Part shown: one piece after another, positions 18,339-27,325 of the stretch
Layout: the number at the start of each line of letters is the position of its first letter
Numbering within the stretch: the stretch's first letter is position 1
Source of the DNA: Variovorax paradoxus EPS
GTDB lineage: Bacteria; Pseudomonadota; Gammaproteobacteria; Burkholderiales; Burkholderiaceae_C
Assembly (NCBI RefSeq): GCF_000184745.1
Contig: NC_014931.1
Location: 5,456,001-5,520,000, forward strand
DNA length: 64,000 bases
Direction of reading: 5' to 3'
The notes under the pieces: generated by a model
What the model saw: only the letters and a program-made list of their open reading frames with translations
What the model was told of the DNA's origin: nothing
Database searches by the model: none
Position numbers and translations under genes: made by a program

Positions 18339-18529
18339 GCGTTTGATCTTAGCGGGGCAAAGGGCCGGCGACAGTGCCCTAAGTCATGCCGCGACGCACC
18401 CACTGGGCCGGAATTGCTACTTTTTCAGTAGCATTCGCAGCGCTTGCCCGCACTTGCCATCTGCCAGTGCCGTGGGCACCATCGAACTTTCGCCGCCGCA
18501 TCGAACGGCGCTTCTTCAGGAGACTCAGG

Positions 18530-18994
18530 ATGATGCACACCGCTGCCGCCCCGCTGGCTTCGAGCGACCGCAAGGTCGACCGGCTGCTCGCGCACTACGA
18601 GGAAAGCCACCGCAATCCGACCAACGAGCTGATCCACTACATCGCCATCCCGACCATCATGCTGAGCATCGTCGGGCTGCTTTTCGCGATTCACCCGTGG
18701 GTGGCCTATGTTTTCGTGGCTGCGAGCCTCGTCTATTACGCGCTGCTGCGCTCAGCGGCCTTCCTGGTGACGATGCTGGTGCTCACCGCGCTGGCCCTGG
18801 CGCTGGTGCATGCGATGGGCGGGCTCGTCTTGCCGATTTCAGCCGCCATCTTTGTCGTGGCGTGGATATTCCAGTTCGTGGGCCACAAGATCGAGGGCAA
18901 GAAACCGTCGTTCTTCGAAGACATCCAATATCTCTGGGTCGGCCCGCTGTTCGTTTTGTCGAAGCTGTTCCTGAAGATGGGCGTGCGTTGGTAG
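18530..18994 (+). CDS. Mpo1-like (DUF962) membrane protein
   Basis: The 154-residue protein has the DUF962/Mpo1 pattern. HYEESHRNPTNELIHYIAIP carries several conserved His residues, four hydrophobic segments follow, and the end contains FVGHKIEGKKPSFFEDIQY with another conserved His. The yeast homologue Mpo1 is an Fe(II)-dependent dioxygenase acting on 2-hydroxy fatty acids; the bacterial role is not established. AGGAG lies 7 bp before the ATG at 18530 (a second ATG follows directly). The 190 bp upstream are divergent to the response regulator. Confidence 0.88.
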   Translation: MMHTAAAPLASSDRKVDRLLAHYEESHRNPTNELIHYIAIPTIMLSIVGLLFAIHPWVAYVFVAASLVYYALLRSAAFLVTMLVLTALALALVHAMGGLVLPISAAIFVVAWIFQFVGHKIEGKKPSFFEDIQYLWVGPLFVLSKLFLKMGVRW

Positions 18995-19261
18995 CTGCCG
19001 GTTTTCAGCTGCGCCGCGTGGGTTGCATGCGCATTGCCCTCGTCGGAAAACAGCAACCAGAGCACCACGACGACGGTGACGAGGCCCAGTCGGAGTTGGC
19101 TGCTCGTCCGGCGTCGGATGGCTGGTGCGATGTAGATGAAGCCGTCATCCCACAAGCGCAGCAGGGTCCGCTCACTCATCGCATGAACGCCTTGCTGTGA
19201 ATCCGAAGACCGGAGGATTCTCTGCAATGGCCGCACGGCGCCTTCCCGCGAGGGCCCGCGC

Positions 19262-20845
19262 CTAGTTCTTCCGCACGTTCCAGTACAGGACGGCTGGCGA
19301 TGGCAACAGTCCACTCACCACGCCACGGCGCACCGCGGCGAGCGCCTTGCCTTCGCCCAGCGGAGCGATCACGCCGCCTTCGAGTGCGCGCAGCTGGATT
19401 CGCGTGGCGATGTCCTTGCGCCTGACGAGATCTGTCGTCTCGATGAACTGCGACTTCAGTGCTTCCAGTTCCGGATCGGTCGGCCAGCCGAAGAAGCCCC
19501 TGTCACCGCTTCCGGTCAGCGCGGTGTAGGTGATCGGGTTGCTGGCATCCACGCCGCCCCAGAAGGTGATGAAGGCATTCCAGCCGCCGTTCTCCGGCAG
19601 GTCTTTCTTGGCTCGGCGCGTCACGAGCGTGGCCCAGTCGGTGGTCTGCACGTCGACGTTGAAGCCCACCTGCTTGAGCAACTGTCCGTAGACGGCGGGC
19701 ATCTTGTTCAACGCCGGCACGTCGCCCGGCAGCAGGATGACGACGGGCTTGCCGTCGTAGCCCGATTCCTTCAGCAGCTTGCGGGCCTCCTCGAACTGCG
19801 GCTTGCCGGTGAAGAAGCCCGTCTTGTCGCTCGCATAGACCGAGCCGCACAGGTAGATCGAGGTGCAGGGCTTGTAGAAGTCGCGTACGGTGACCTGCGC
19901 GCGCAGCATGGCTTCCTGGTTGATGGCGAGCATGGCCGCCTTCAGCGCCTTCGGGTTGTTGAAGGGCTCGACCTTGTGGTTGTAGATCACGGTGAACGGC
20001 CCTGCGGGCATCACGTCGACCAGCTCGATTTTCTCGCTGGCGCGCATGTCGGCGTAGCGAGAGAGAGGCGCGATCTCGAGCATGTCGACCTCGCCGTTCA
20101 GCAGGGCGTTGACCTGCGTCTGCAGATCGCGCAGCAACACCCATTCGACGCGGTCCAGGTTCACCACCTTGCCGCCGGCGAGGCCCGAAGGTGCCTCCTT
20201 GCGCGGCACGTAGGCGGCGTTCCTGCGATAGATCACGCGGTCGCCGGGGCGAAAGTCCGCCTTTGCGAGCGTGAAGGGGCCGGAGCCGATCAGCTCGTCG
20301 ATCTGCTTGTCGGCGGGCGTCTCGGCCACGCGCCTGGGCATGATGAACGGCACTGGCGGACTGGGCTTGCCCAGCGCGTCGAGCACGACACCGAAGGGCT
20401 GCTTGAAGCTCATGCGAAAGCCGTCGGGGCCTTCCGCGGCGATGCTGTCCATGGCCTCGTACATCTTCTGGCCGAGCGCGTCGCGCTTGGCCCAGCGGGC
20501 GAGCGAGCCAATGACGTCCTGCGAAGTGACGGGCGCGCCGTCGTGGAACTTCAGGCCCGGGCGCAGCGTGAAGGTCCAGACCTTGTTGTCGGCGCTGGCG
20601 GTGTATTTCTCGACCATCTGAGGCTTGATCGCACCCTTTTCGTCCATGCCGAAAAGCGTGTCGTAGATCATGAGCCCGTGGTTGCGCGTGCTGTTGGAGG
20701 TGGTCCAGATCGGGTCGAGGATCTTCAGGTCCGACGAAGGCACGGTGCGCAGCACGGTGTCGGCGGAGGCCGTGGCCGAGAACGCGAGGCACAGTGCCGG
20801 CAGGGCGGCCGTGAACGCGCGGCGCAGCGAGAGTGAATTGGCCAT
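19262..20845 (-). CDS. ABC transporter substrate-binding protein, oligopeptide/dipeptide type (SBP_bac_5)
   Basis: The 527-residue protein has a signal peptide (MANSLSLRRAFTAALPALCL..., cleavage near ATASA) and the family-5 binding-protein fold: RTVPSSDLKILDPIW, NHGLMIYDTLFGMDEKG, WTFTLRPGLKFHDGAPVTSQDV and NHKVEPFNNPKALKAAM. It should bind peptides or related solutes in the periplasm. No permease or ATPase gene lies nearby, so it must work with components encoded elsewhere. It follows a 71-residue gene by 6 bp and two Crp-like regulators, probably in one operon. Confidence 0.9.
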   Translation of the reverse strand: MANSLSLRRAFTAALPALCLAFSATASADTVLRTVPSSDLKILDPIWTTSNSTRNHGLMIYDTLFGMDEKGAIKPQMVEKYTASADNKVWTFTLRPGLKFHDGAPVTSQDVIGSLARWAKRDALGQKMYEAMDSIAAEGPDGFRMSFKQPFGVVLDALGKPSPPVPFIMPRRVAETPADKQIDELIGSGPFTLAKADFRPGDRVIYRRNAAYVPRKEAPSGLAGGKVVNLDRVEWVLLRDLQTQVNALLNGEVDMLEIAPLSRYADMRASEKIELVDVMPAGPFTVIYNHKVEPFNNPKALKAAMLAINQEAMLRAQVTVRDFYKPCTSIYLCGSVYASDKTGFFTGKPQFEEARKLLKESGYDGKPVVILLPGDVPALNKMPAVYGQLLKQVGFNVDVQTTDWATLVTRRAKKDLPENGGWNAFITFWGGVDASNPITYTALTGSGDRGFFGWPTDPELEALKSQFIETTDLVRRKDIATRIQLRALEGGVIAPLGEGKALAAVRRGVVSGLLPSPAVLYWNVRKN

Positions 20846-20851
20846 GAAGCC

Positions 20852-21067
20852 TTACTTTTTTCCGGAGGTGCCAGAGGGAAGCGGGAAAGGGGAGTCCGCG
20901 GACTTGCTCTCGCGCAGCTGGGCCAGCAGAGGTTCGAAGATGTCGAGCGAACCGGCCTCCGCATCGATGATCTTGCGCAGGATGCGGCGAAGGGTGCCCA
21001 CCTCGGCCACGGAGAGGCAATCGACCAAGCGCGCTCCCACTTCTTCTTTCCCGAGGGGCTCAGCCAT
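20852..21067 (-). CDS. Small hypothetical protein (71 aa)
   Basis: An acidic, helical product beginning MAEPLGKEEVGARLVDCLSV and ending in a Ser/Pro/Lys tail. No signal peptide, membrane segment or known motif is visible. It sits tightly between a Crp-like regulator (9 bp upstream) and the substrate-binding protein (6 bp downstream) on the same strand, which supports a real translated gene in an operon. The function is not recognised. Confidence 0.55.
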   Translation of the reverse strand: MAEPLGKEEVGARLVDCLSVAEVGTLRRILRKIIDAEAGSLDIFEPLLAQLRESKSADSPFPLPSGTSGKK

Positions 21068-21076
21068 GCAGAACTT

Positions 21077-21802
21077 TCATGATCTGGCGCTACCGATATC
21101 TCGCAGCATTTTCGGGTCGACCACCACGAGCCCTTGGTATTCCAATGAAATCGCACCGGACGCCGCTATTTTTTTGAGCTGCCGGTTGACGGCTTGCCGG
21201 GTAGCGTGGAGAAGCATTGCCAGCTCCGCTTGGGATATCCGTACGCGAACCGAGGCCCCTCCCGATATGGCGACGCCGTAAAGCTGAGCAAGTCGACTCA
21301 CGGTCAACGCGACCTGCTGCTGCAGCGAGCCCGCCGTCTGGCTTCGCAAGCTTTGAGCGTAGGTTCCATGCTGGCCCACCAGCATCAACGTCATGCTGCG
21401 CCAATGCATTGGAAAAGAATCGAGCAATTCGATCAGTAAAAGAGTCGGGAAATGAATTGCAACGACTTCCGTGTGGGCGCCAAACGCATAGACAACCCTG
21501 TTTTTCTTGGCAAATATTTGAGTAACGCCTGCCAGGCTGTCCGCGCCCAAAAGAAGAAAAGGAGATTGCTCGCCCAACTCGGTCACGCGAGACACCATGA
21601 CTTGTCCGGACGCTATCAAGAATGTTCGAGGCGTTTGCTCCAATTCATTGGAAATTTCTTCACTTGGGTGATGATGCGCAACATGAGAGGCTAAAAGGAG
21701 GCGAGCCATCATCGAATGCGGCCAAGCTGAAAAAGCTGACGCTCTCCGCAGCGAAGCCTCCATCAGGACCATGTCATTGAAGCTACTTCGCAAGCCCATC
21801 AT
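21077..21802 (-). CDS. Crp/Fnr-like transcriptional regulator (second of tandem pair)
   Basis: The 241-residue protein has an N-terminal cyclic-nucleotide-binding-like beta domain (LIASGQVMVSRVTELGEQS, LLLGADSLAGV) and a C-terminal Crp-type winged helix (VRISQAELAMLLHATRQAVN, then LKKIAASGAISLEYQGLVVV). The cAMP-contacting Arg/Glu pattern of true Crp and the Fe-S cysteines of Fnr were not seen, so the ligand, if any, is unknown. Its first 20 bp overlap the end of the upstream Crp-like gene, indicating coupling. Base composition is lower in GC than typical neighbours. Confidence 0.82.
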   Translation of the reverse strand: MMGLRSSFNDMVLMEASLRRASAFSAWPHSMMARLLLASHVAHHHPSEEISNELEQTPRTFLIASGQVMVSRVTELGEQSPFLLLGADSLAGVTQIFAKKNRVVYAFGAHTEVVAIHFPTLLLIELLDSFPMHWRSMTLMLVGQHGTYAQSLRSQTAGSLQQQVALTVSRLAQLYGVAISGGASVRVRISQAELAMLLHATRQAVNRQLKKIAASGAISLEYQGLVVVDPKMLRDIGSARS

Positions 21803-22610
21803 TTTCTCTTGACCTTCCCTCTTGATTTTCGACGGCGGGATAAGGTTCTGCCAGTGCCTTGAGGTCCAGAACCTGGATGCCGTTGTATTCCATTTGAAGA
21901 ATTCCGGCAGAGGTCCAACTCTTCAATGCCTCACTGACCAATTGCCGACTGACGCAAAGAATTTCGGCGAGATCGTGCTGAGTCAGTCGCAAATGGATGT
22001 GGTCACTGGCATCCCGCACTCCGTATAGCGATGCAAGTTGATGTACCGTCAAACCAAGTCGATTCTTGAAAGCTCCAACGACTTGGCCGGCCGCCAAATC
22101 CATGGCTTCCCGCTCCTTGCCCAAAAGAAAATGACTCATCTCCTTCCATCGTTCCGGCTCTTCGTCGAGCAGCTCGAAGACGGTGTTTCCAGGAACATGA
22201 ATGACGAGTGCGTCGGTCTGCGCGAAGTAAGTGAGCACACGTTCTTTCGCGTTCAGCATGTGCCAGAAACCCAGAAGGTCACCGGGTCCTCGCAGGATCA
22301 TGCCCAGACGACGGGGGCTGTGGATGTCGCCCTCGGAAAACATCAGGTGGCCCTCCACGACAAGGAGGATTTTCGGTAACGGTGTGCCGGCCGATACCAA
22401 ATCCCCGCGCTTATGCCAAGTCAGTACGGAAGCTACCAGCAGTTGGCTCATCGCGATGTCCGGCCACGCGGCGAAGCCCCGGAGCTGGCGAAACGCGCGC
22501 TCCATGAGCTGCTTGTTACTCGGAATGTACCGGCCAGTGACCAATTTTTCCTCCGTCGCACCCGTTGCAGATGCCCGGTTTTGCTTTGCAAGCATCGCCA
22601 AGTTCGCCAT
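21783..22610 (-). CDS. Crp/Fnr-like transcriptional regulator (first of tandem pair)
   Basis: About 275 residues from the ATG at 22610, which has AGGAA upstream; a TTG at 22637 would add nine residues. It contains a cNMP-binding-like domain (GDLVSAGTPLPKILLVVEGH, RGPGDLLGFWHML) and a Crp HTH (LRLTQHDLAEILCVSRQLVS, EALKSWTSAGILQMEYNG). It lacks Fnr-type cysteines and an obvious cAMP pocket. It is paralogous to the overlapping downstream gene. The pair lies between the secretion system and the binding-protein gene; its targets are unknown. Confidence 0.82.
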   Translation of the reverse strand: MANLAMLAKQNRASATGATEEKLVTGRYIPSNKQLMERAFRQLRGFAAWPDIAMSQLLVASVLTWHKRGDLVSAGTPLPKILLVVEGHLMFSEGDIHSPRRLGMILRGPGDLLGFWHMLNAKERVLTYFAQTDALVIHVPGNTVFELLDEEPERWKEMSHFLLGKEREAMDLAAGQVVGAFKNRLGLTVHQLASLYGVRDASDHIHLRLTQHDLAEILCVSRQLVSEALKSWTSAGILQMEYNGIQVLDLKALAEPYPAVENQEGRSRENDGLAK

Positions 22611-22778
22611 TACTGCATCAATTCCTGAATTTGCCAAGATAAATATTGGGCGCCCACGGTCTGTGCGAGCTGCACCTTCAACGGATCAGCCTGGCAAAAA
22701 CAACGGATTTGTTCGGCAGCGGGATTTCAGTTATTCAATTGGAATACAGCCAAACTGGAATTTAATTTGCAATTCAAG

Positions 22779-23525
22779 CTATCCCAATTTGACCAGCGAA
22801 TAACCCTGCCCGTAAATCGCCCTCAACGCATATCCATTTTCAGGTATGAGTTTCAATTTTTTGCGCACATTTGAAACACAGACATCTATGGGCCTGGACT
22901 TCGAGGATCGAATGTTTTTCTTCCAGACCTCGACCGAAATTTTTTCGCGAGGAATCAGCAGGTTGATATTCTTGAACAATTCAAAAGCAAGAATAAACTC
23001 CCTGGGCTTCAAATGGATTTGCTGGTCCCCCATCCATACCGAGTTCGAGCCTGAATCGAATCGATATTCACCAGATATGAATTTTCCCTCGGCCCTATGA
23101 AAAACCTCACCTCGCTGCGACAGCATTTCTATTCTCAACTTCAACTCTTCGTCATTGCAAGATGGGCAAACGATATCCAGTTTTCTAAATTCCGGAAATT
23201 TTCCATTCACATCGATCATTGAATTCAGCAAACCCAATGGAGCCACGAGCAGCAATGGAATATTGGAGGAATTTGAAATCTCCTTCAATTCCAACTTCAT
23301 ATCCTCGTCTTGCATTGCGATCAGCAAGCATTTGAATGCCACGCCCTTTCGCAGAATTACCAGCAGATCCTCCAATGAATAGACCTCCAGAGACGCGTGC
23401 CCCAAGGCGTCCAGTCGTCTGCGAAGGGGATTTTTTCGGCTGGTTGCGTCGTTCGAAAATTCGAAAAAACAGATGCTGCTTTTCTCGACATTTTCAAAAT
23501 CACTTGATTTGTTTAAAGCCAGCAT
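22779..23525 (-). CDS. Winged-helix regulator with degenerate receiver-like domain (OmpR/PhoB type)
   Basis: 248 residues. The C-terminal half is a clear OmpR/PhoB winged helix (WMGDQQIHLKPREFILAFEL, SKSRPIDVCVSNVRKKLKLI, YGQGYSLVKLG). The N-terminal half has the length of a receiver, but the phospho-Asp position reads CLLIAMQDED, with no Asp after the third strand, and the acidic pocket and Lys switch are not evident. It is probably phosphorylation-independent or controlled by protein contact. GGGAGG lies 11 bp before the ATG. The gene is markedly AT-rich, unlike its neighbours, and sits just downstream of the adhesin export operon. Confidence 0.8.
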   Translation of the reverse strand: MLALNKSSDFENVEKSSICFFEFSNDATSRKNPLRRRLDALGHASLEVYSLEDLLVILRKGVAFKCLLIAMQDEDMKLELKEISNSSNIPLLLVAPLGLLNSMIDVNGKFPEFRKLDIVCPSCNDEELKLRIEMLSQRGEVFHRAEGKFISGEYRFDSGSNSVWMGDQQIHLKPREFILAFELFKNINLLIPREKISVEVWKKNIRSSKSRPIDVCVSNVRKKLKLIPENGYALRAIYGQGYSLVKLG

Positions 23526-23746
23526 AAAAGCTCGAGCCTCCCCTGTTCATTTGAATTTTTCTAAAACATATTTAAGTTCTGCGTCGCAGTTTTTTCCGAT
23601 CACGTGTTTCTTGTAGAAATTTTTTACGCGCGGACTTGCGACTATTTAGACACCCGATATCACGCAATAGAAACGTCGATCAATACGGAAGAGAAATTCG
23701 CCTCTTCCTGATTTGAATAGTGAGCAAACATCCAGGCGATTGCGCT

Positions 23747-24049
23747 TCATGTTGCGGTGTCCCGGTCATGGCGCGCCTCCCTCACCTCTGCTTCGAGCGA
23801 AGCCGTCGGTCTTCGCTTCGCAAGCGCTGCGCGACGCTCGGCCCACAGCACGATCAGCGCCCAAAGGTGCGTGACCACCCAGAACAGCGCAGCAAGCAGC
23901 ATCAGCAGCCTGTCTATGCCGGCATCGGTCCAGAACCAACTCGCCGGCGCCTGCGCGCAGTGCGCCGAATCGACGGTTCCCGCGAGCGCAGTGGCTGCAA
24001 AGATGCGAAGAAGCTTGTTTGGCCCTCGCAGTGCATCGATGCGACTCAT
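23747..24049 (-). CDS. Small membrane protein at the end of the type I secretion operon (100 aa)
   Basis: The start codon overlaps the stop of the HlyD gene by 4 bp (ATGA), so translation is probably coupled. The product has a weakly hydrophobic N-terminal segment (LLRIFAATALAGTVDSAHCA) that may be a signal or anchor, a strong membrane helix (LLMLLAALFWVVTHLWALIV) and a charged C-terminal tail rich in Arg/Glu. No known family was recognised. Its position suggests an accessory role in adhesin export or retention, which is inference. Confidence 0.65.
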   Translation of the reverse strand: MSRIDALRGPNKLLRIFAATALAGTVDSAHCAQAPASWFWTDAGIDRLLMLLAALFWVVTHLWALIVLWAERRAALAKRRPTASLEAEVREARHDRDTAT

Positions 24050-25215
24050 CTTTCGCGCAGCGCCTCGCGCGCCTTGTTGAGTGGCTTGAGCAGATAGTCG
24101 AGGACCGATTTGCTGCCCGTCTGGATATCTGCGGTAGCGATCATTCCCGGCACGATGGGGCGGCTCTTTCCAGACCTGTCCAGGAGGTGATCCACGTCGG
24201 TGCGGATGTAGACGCGGTAGTAGTAAACATCGCGCTTGACTTCGTCCTGGATCGTGTCGGGAGAGATCGTCGTGACCTTGCCCGTCAGGCCGCCGAAGAT
24301 CGAGTAGTCATACGCAGTGAACTTGACTATCGCGTCCTGCCCCGAATGGATGAAAGCCACGTCGCGCGGCGAAATCCGTGCCTCGATCAGCAGTTTGTCG
24401 TCCAGCGGCACGATGCCCATGAACTTGCCACCGGGAGGAAGGACGCCGCCCACCGTGGTCACGGCGATGTCCTTGACGATGCCGCGCACGGGTGAGGTGA
24501 AGGTCAGCCGCGTCAGCGAGTCCGAGCGCCCGCGCGTGATCGAACCATGCGCTTCGACATCCGCATTCGCCTTGGCCAGTTCCTCACGCGCTTTCACGAT
24601 GTATTGGTTGCGGGTATCGGCCGCCCTGGATTCGAGTTCGTTGATCTGGCGCTTCAGGCGCAGCACTTCGACATCGCTGGCAGCACCGCGTGCGACGAGC
24701 GGTTCAGTCAATGCAAGTTCGCGCCGCAGCAAGGTCAATGCTTGCGCAATGCCGGCCAGGGCACTCTGGAGGCTTTCGCGTCGCGAGCGATACAGATCGC
24801 TTTCGGTGTGCACAAGATCGGCATCCACCAGCACCTCCGCCGGAAATACCAGCGGCGTACCTCTGACTTCCGCGGTCAGCCGTGCGGACATGGCCATCGC
24901 TGCGCGGGCGCGCGACGCGCTTTCGTTCACCATCGATTCGGACTTGGTGCGATCGAACTGCGCCAGCACCTGGCCGGCGTTGACGATGTCGCCTTCGTGC
25001 ACCTTGAGCTCGAACAGGATGCCCCCTTCCGGCGACTGAATCGTTTGTTCCTTGGAGGAGGCCACCACCTTGCCAGCACCGGTCGAGACTTCATCGAGCT
25101 CGAAGAACCAGGACCAGCCCAGCATCGCCACGAGCAATGCAGCGATCAACCAGATGAGCAACGACGACGGAGGAAGCGCCGGCTCGGAAGCCGCGTACTG
25201 AATTTCTTTAGTCAT
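24046..25215 (-). CDS. Type I secretion periplasmic adaptor, HlyD family
   Basis: The 389-residue membrane fusion protein has one N-terminal membrane segment (SLLIWLIAALLVAMLGWSWF), a lipoyl/beta-barrel half (GAGKVVASSKEQTIQSPEGG, LKVHEGDIVNAGQVLAQFDR), a long helical hairpin rich in Ala/Glu/Arg, and a C-terminal beta domain (TFTSPVRGIVKDIAVTTVGG, VPGMIATADIQTG). It bridges the ABC ATPase and TolC. Its start overlaps the ABC gene by 8 bp and its stop overlaps the next small gene by 4 bp. Length is typical of LapC/BapC-like adaptors. Confidence 0.93.
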   Translation of the reverse strand: MTKEIQYAASEPALPPSSLLIWLIAALLVAMLGWSWFFELDEVSTGAGKVVASSKEQTIQSPEGGILFELKVHEGDIVNAGQVLAQFDRTKSESMVNESASRARAAMAMSARLTAEVRGTPLVFPAEVLVDADLVHTESDLYRSRRESLQSALAGIAQALTLLRRELALTEPLVARGAASDVEVLRLKRQINELESRAADTRNQYIVKAREELAKANADVEAHGSITRGRSDSLTRLTFTSPVRGIVKDIAVTTVGGVLPPGGKFMGIVPLDDKLLIEARISPRDVAFIHSGQDAIVKFTAYDYSIFGGLTGKVTTISPDTIQDEVKRDVYYYRVYIRTDVDHLLDRSGKSRPIVPGMIATADIQTGSKSVLDYLLKPLNKAREALRER

Positions 25216-27325
25216 TGCCGTTGGAGAGCTTTCCCAGGACCTGCGCCTTGGTCCCGTCCATCACGATGCGGCCGCCGTCCACGACGATGACACGGTCGAC
25301 CCACTGCAGCACCGGCAGCCGGTGCGTGGCCACGATCAGGGTCCGCGGCTCGAGCCAACTGCCGAGCGCAGCGATCACCTGGCGCTCGGTGAGTTCATCG
25401 AAGTGCGCGGTCGGTTCGTCGAGCAACAGGATCGACGGCTGCCGGATCAAGGTTCGGGCCAACAGCAATGCCTGTCGCTGGCCGCCTGAAAGACCGTGAC
25501 CGCCCTCATGAATGAGCTCGTCGAGCCCTTGGGCGCGGGACTGCACGAAAGGCAGGGCACCGGACACGGCGACGGCCTCCATCACCTCGGCATCGGTCGC
25601 GAGCGGCATGCCCATCACGATGTTTTCGCGGACCGTTCCGTGAAACAGCCTTGCGTCCTGCGTCAGCAGGCTCATGTCCCGGCGCAGATCGGCCGGGTCT
25701 ATCAACCCCAGTTCCAGGGCATCCAGAGAAACCTGACCCTGCTGCGGCGCCTGCAGCCCCGAAAGGATTTGCAGCAGCGTCGACTTGCCTGCGCCCATTC
25801 GGCCCAGCAACGCAACCTTCTCCCCGGCCTTGATATGCAGCTTGTCCACTTCGAGCGCGGGGCGCTTGTCGGTCTTGCCGTAACGAAACTGGACCCCCGC
25901 AAGGAGATAGTCGCCATGGAGTGCCGGTGCATGCACCAGCCGGGCCCCCTCGGGCTGATCGACCGGCCGCTGCATCAGCTGATCGAGCCCTTCGCGGGCG
26001 ACCTTCGCCTGTTGCCAGCGCGTGAAAACAGACGACAGTTGCGCCAGAGGCGCGATCATCCGCGACGCGAGAATGGACGCTCCAACCAGTGCCCCGGTGG
26101 TCATCTCGCCCTTCATGACAAGGAAGCAACCGGCCAGCAACACCACCGCATAGGCGATGCCTTGCACCTCCTGGGTCCATGTCATCAGCAAACTGCTCAG
26201 AAAACGCTGGCGCATGCTGATGCCGGCTGCGACTTCGTTCATGTGATTCCATCGATTCTGGAAATGCGGTTCGGCGCGCATCAGCTTGATGTCGTCGATA
26301 CCCTCCACCGCTTCCACCAGCATTGCATTGCGCAAAGCCGACTCGCGCATGCCCTCCTTGGCCATGCGGGCCAGGGGCCGTTGAGCCAGGAACCCTGGTA
26401 TCAGCAGCAGCGGCACGGCGATCAACGCGACCCAGGCCAGCGGTCCTGCAACCAGCCACAGGACGACGACGAACAGCAGGAAAAAGGGAAGGTCGGCTAC
26501 CGCGCCCACGGTGGTCGAAGTCAACAACTCGCGCACTTGCTCGACCTCGCGGACCTGGGCAATGAAGGAGCCGGTGGACTTGGAGCGAGCGTCGGTGCGA
26601 ATGCGCAACGCGCGGCCGAAAACACGGTCCGATATCTTGAGGTCGACCCGCTTCCCGATCAGATCGGAGAGGTGGGTGCGAGACATCCGCAGCAAGAACT
26701 CGAAGACCAACGCCAGCATCACCCCGGCGAACAGCACCCAAAGCGTGGATTCGGATTGCGCGGGAATCACCCGGTCGTAGATCTGCATCGAAAAGACCAT
26801 GGCCGACAACGCAAGCACGTTGGCAAACATCGATGCAAGCATGATGTCGCCGTAGCGGCGCCAATCGTGCAGGGCGATCGTCCAGAACCAGTTCGACCGA
26901 TAGGGCTTGATGTATTCATCGACCCGCGCATCGGCTACCGCCGTTCGTGGACGCAAAGTGGCCAGCCGCAAGACGCGCGGCTGCAGCTCCTCGAGCGCCA
27001 GGCTTGTCTCGAGGCCCTCGTCGCCGCTCAGGACGACGCCGAGTTGGCCCTTTCCATCGGAAGTCCGGACAACGCCGACACTCCCATCGTCGAATTCAAC
27101 GACCAGGGGCAGGCGCCAAGGGTCGCGCAACGCATCGCTGGAGGTGCTGAAGCGAAGCGCCAGTCCCAGTTGCCGTGCCATGCGCTCCAGCATCGCATCG
27201 AGCGGCATGCCGCGTTCCCAGGCCAGTTGAACGCGAACACTCTCTTCGGACGCTCCGATGCCGTAGTGGCGCGCCACGAAGAGCATGGCCTCGAGCCACG
27301 AGGGGTACTGCGATGGCAACGTCAT
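25208..27325 (-). CDS. Type I secretion system ABC transporter (permease/ATPase, LapB-like)
   Basis: 705 residues. The N-terminal ~130 residues form a C39-like domain without the catalytic Cys (the region reads EAMLFVARHYGIG), as expected for exporters of large adhesins that do not cleave a leader. The six-helix membrane domain follows. The ATPase domain has Walker A GRMGAGKST (about 507-515), signature LSGGQRQ (about 611), Walker B LLLDEP (about 630) and an H-loop in VATHRLP. It energises export of the adhesin encoded upstream. Its start overlaps the tolC-like stop by 4 bp. Confidence 0.94.
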   Translation of the reverse strand: MTLPSQYPSWLEAMLFVARHYGIGASEESVRVQLAWERGMPLDAMLERMARQLGLALRFSTSSDALRDPWRLPLVVEFDDGSVGVVRTSDGKGQLGVVLSGDEGLETSLALEELQPRVLRLATLRPRTAVADARVDEYIKPYRSNWFWTIALHDWRRYGDIMLASMFANVLALSAMVFSMQIYDRVIPAQSESTLWVLFAGVMLALVFEFLLRMSRTHLSDLIGKRVDLKISDRVFGRALRIRTDARSKSTGSFIAQVREVEQVRELLTSTTVGAVADLPFFLLFVVVLWLVAGPLAWVALIAVPLLLIPGFLAQRPLARMAKEGMRESALRNAMLVEAVEGIDDIKLMRAEPHFQNRWNHMNEVAAGISMRQRFLSSLLMTWTQEVQGIAYAVVLLAGCFLVMKGEMTTGALVGASILASRMIAPLAQLSSVFTRWQQAKVAREGLDQLMQRPVDQPEGARLVHAPALHGDYLLAGVQFRYGKTDKRPALEVDKLHIKAGEKVALLGRMGAGKSTLLQILSGLQAPQQGQVSLDALELGLIDPADLRRDMSLLTQDARLFHGTVRENIVMGMPLATDAEVMEAVAVSGALPFVQSRAQGLDELIHEGGHGLSGGQRQALLLARTLIRQPSILLLDEPTAHFDELTERQVIAALGSWLEPRTLIVATHRLPVLQWVDRVIVVDGGRIVMDGTKAQVLGKLSNGND

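Noticed and set aside
18736..19179. Minus-strand frame starting MSERTLLRLWDDGFIYIA with one hydrophobic segment
   Set aside because: It runs antisense through most of the well-supported Mpo1-like gene. Only the first ~60 residues look protein-like, so a small gene or remnant cannot be proved.
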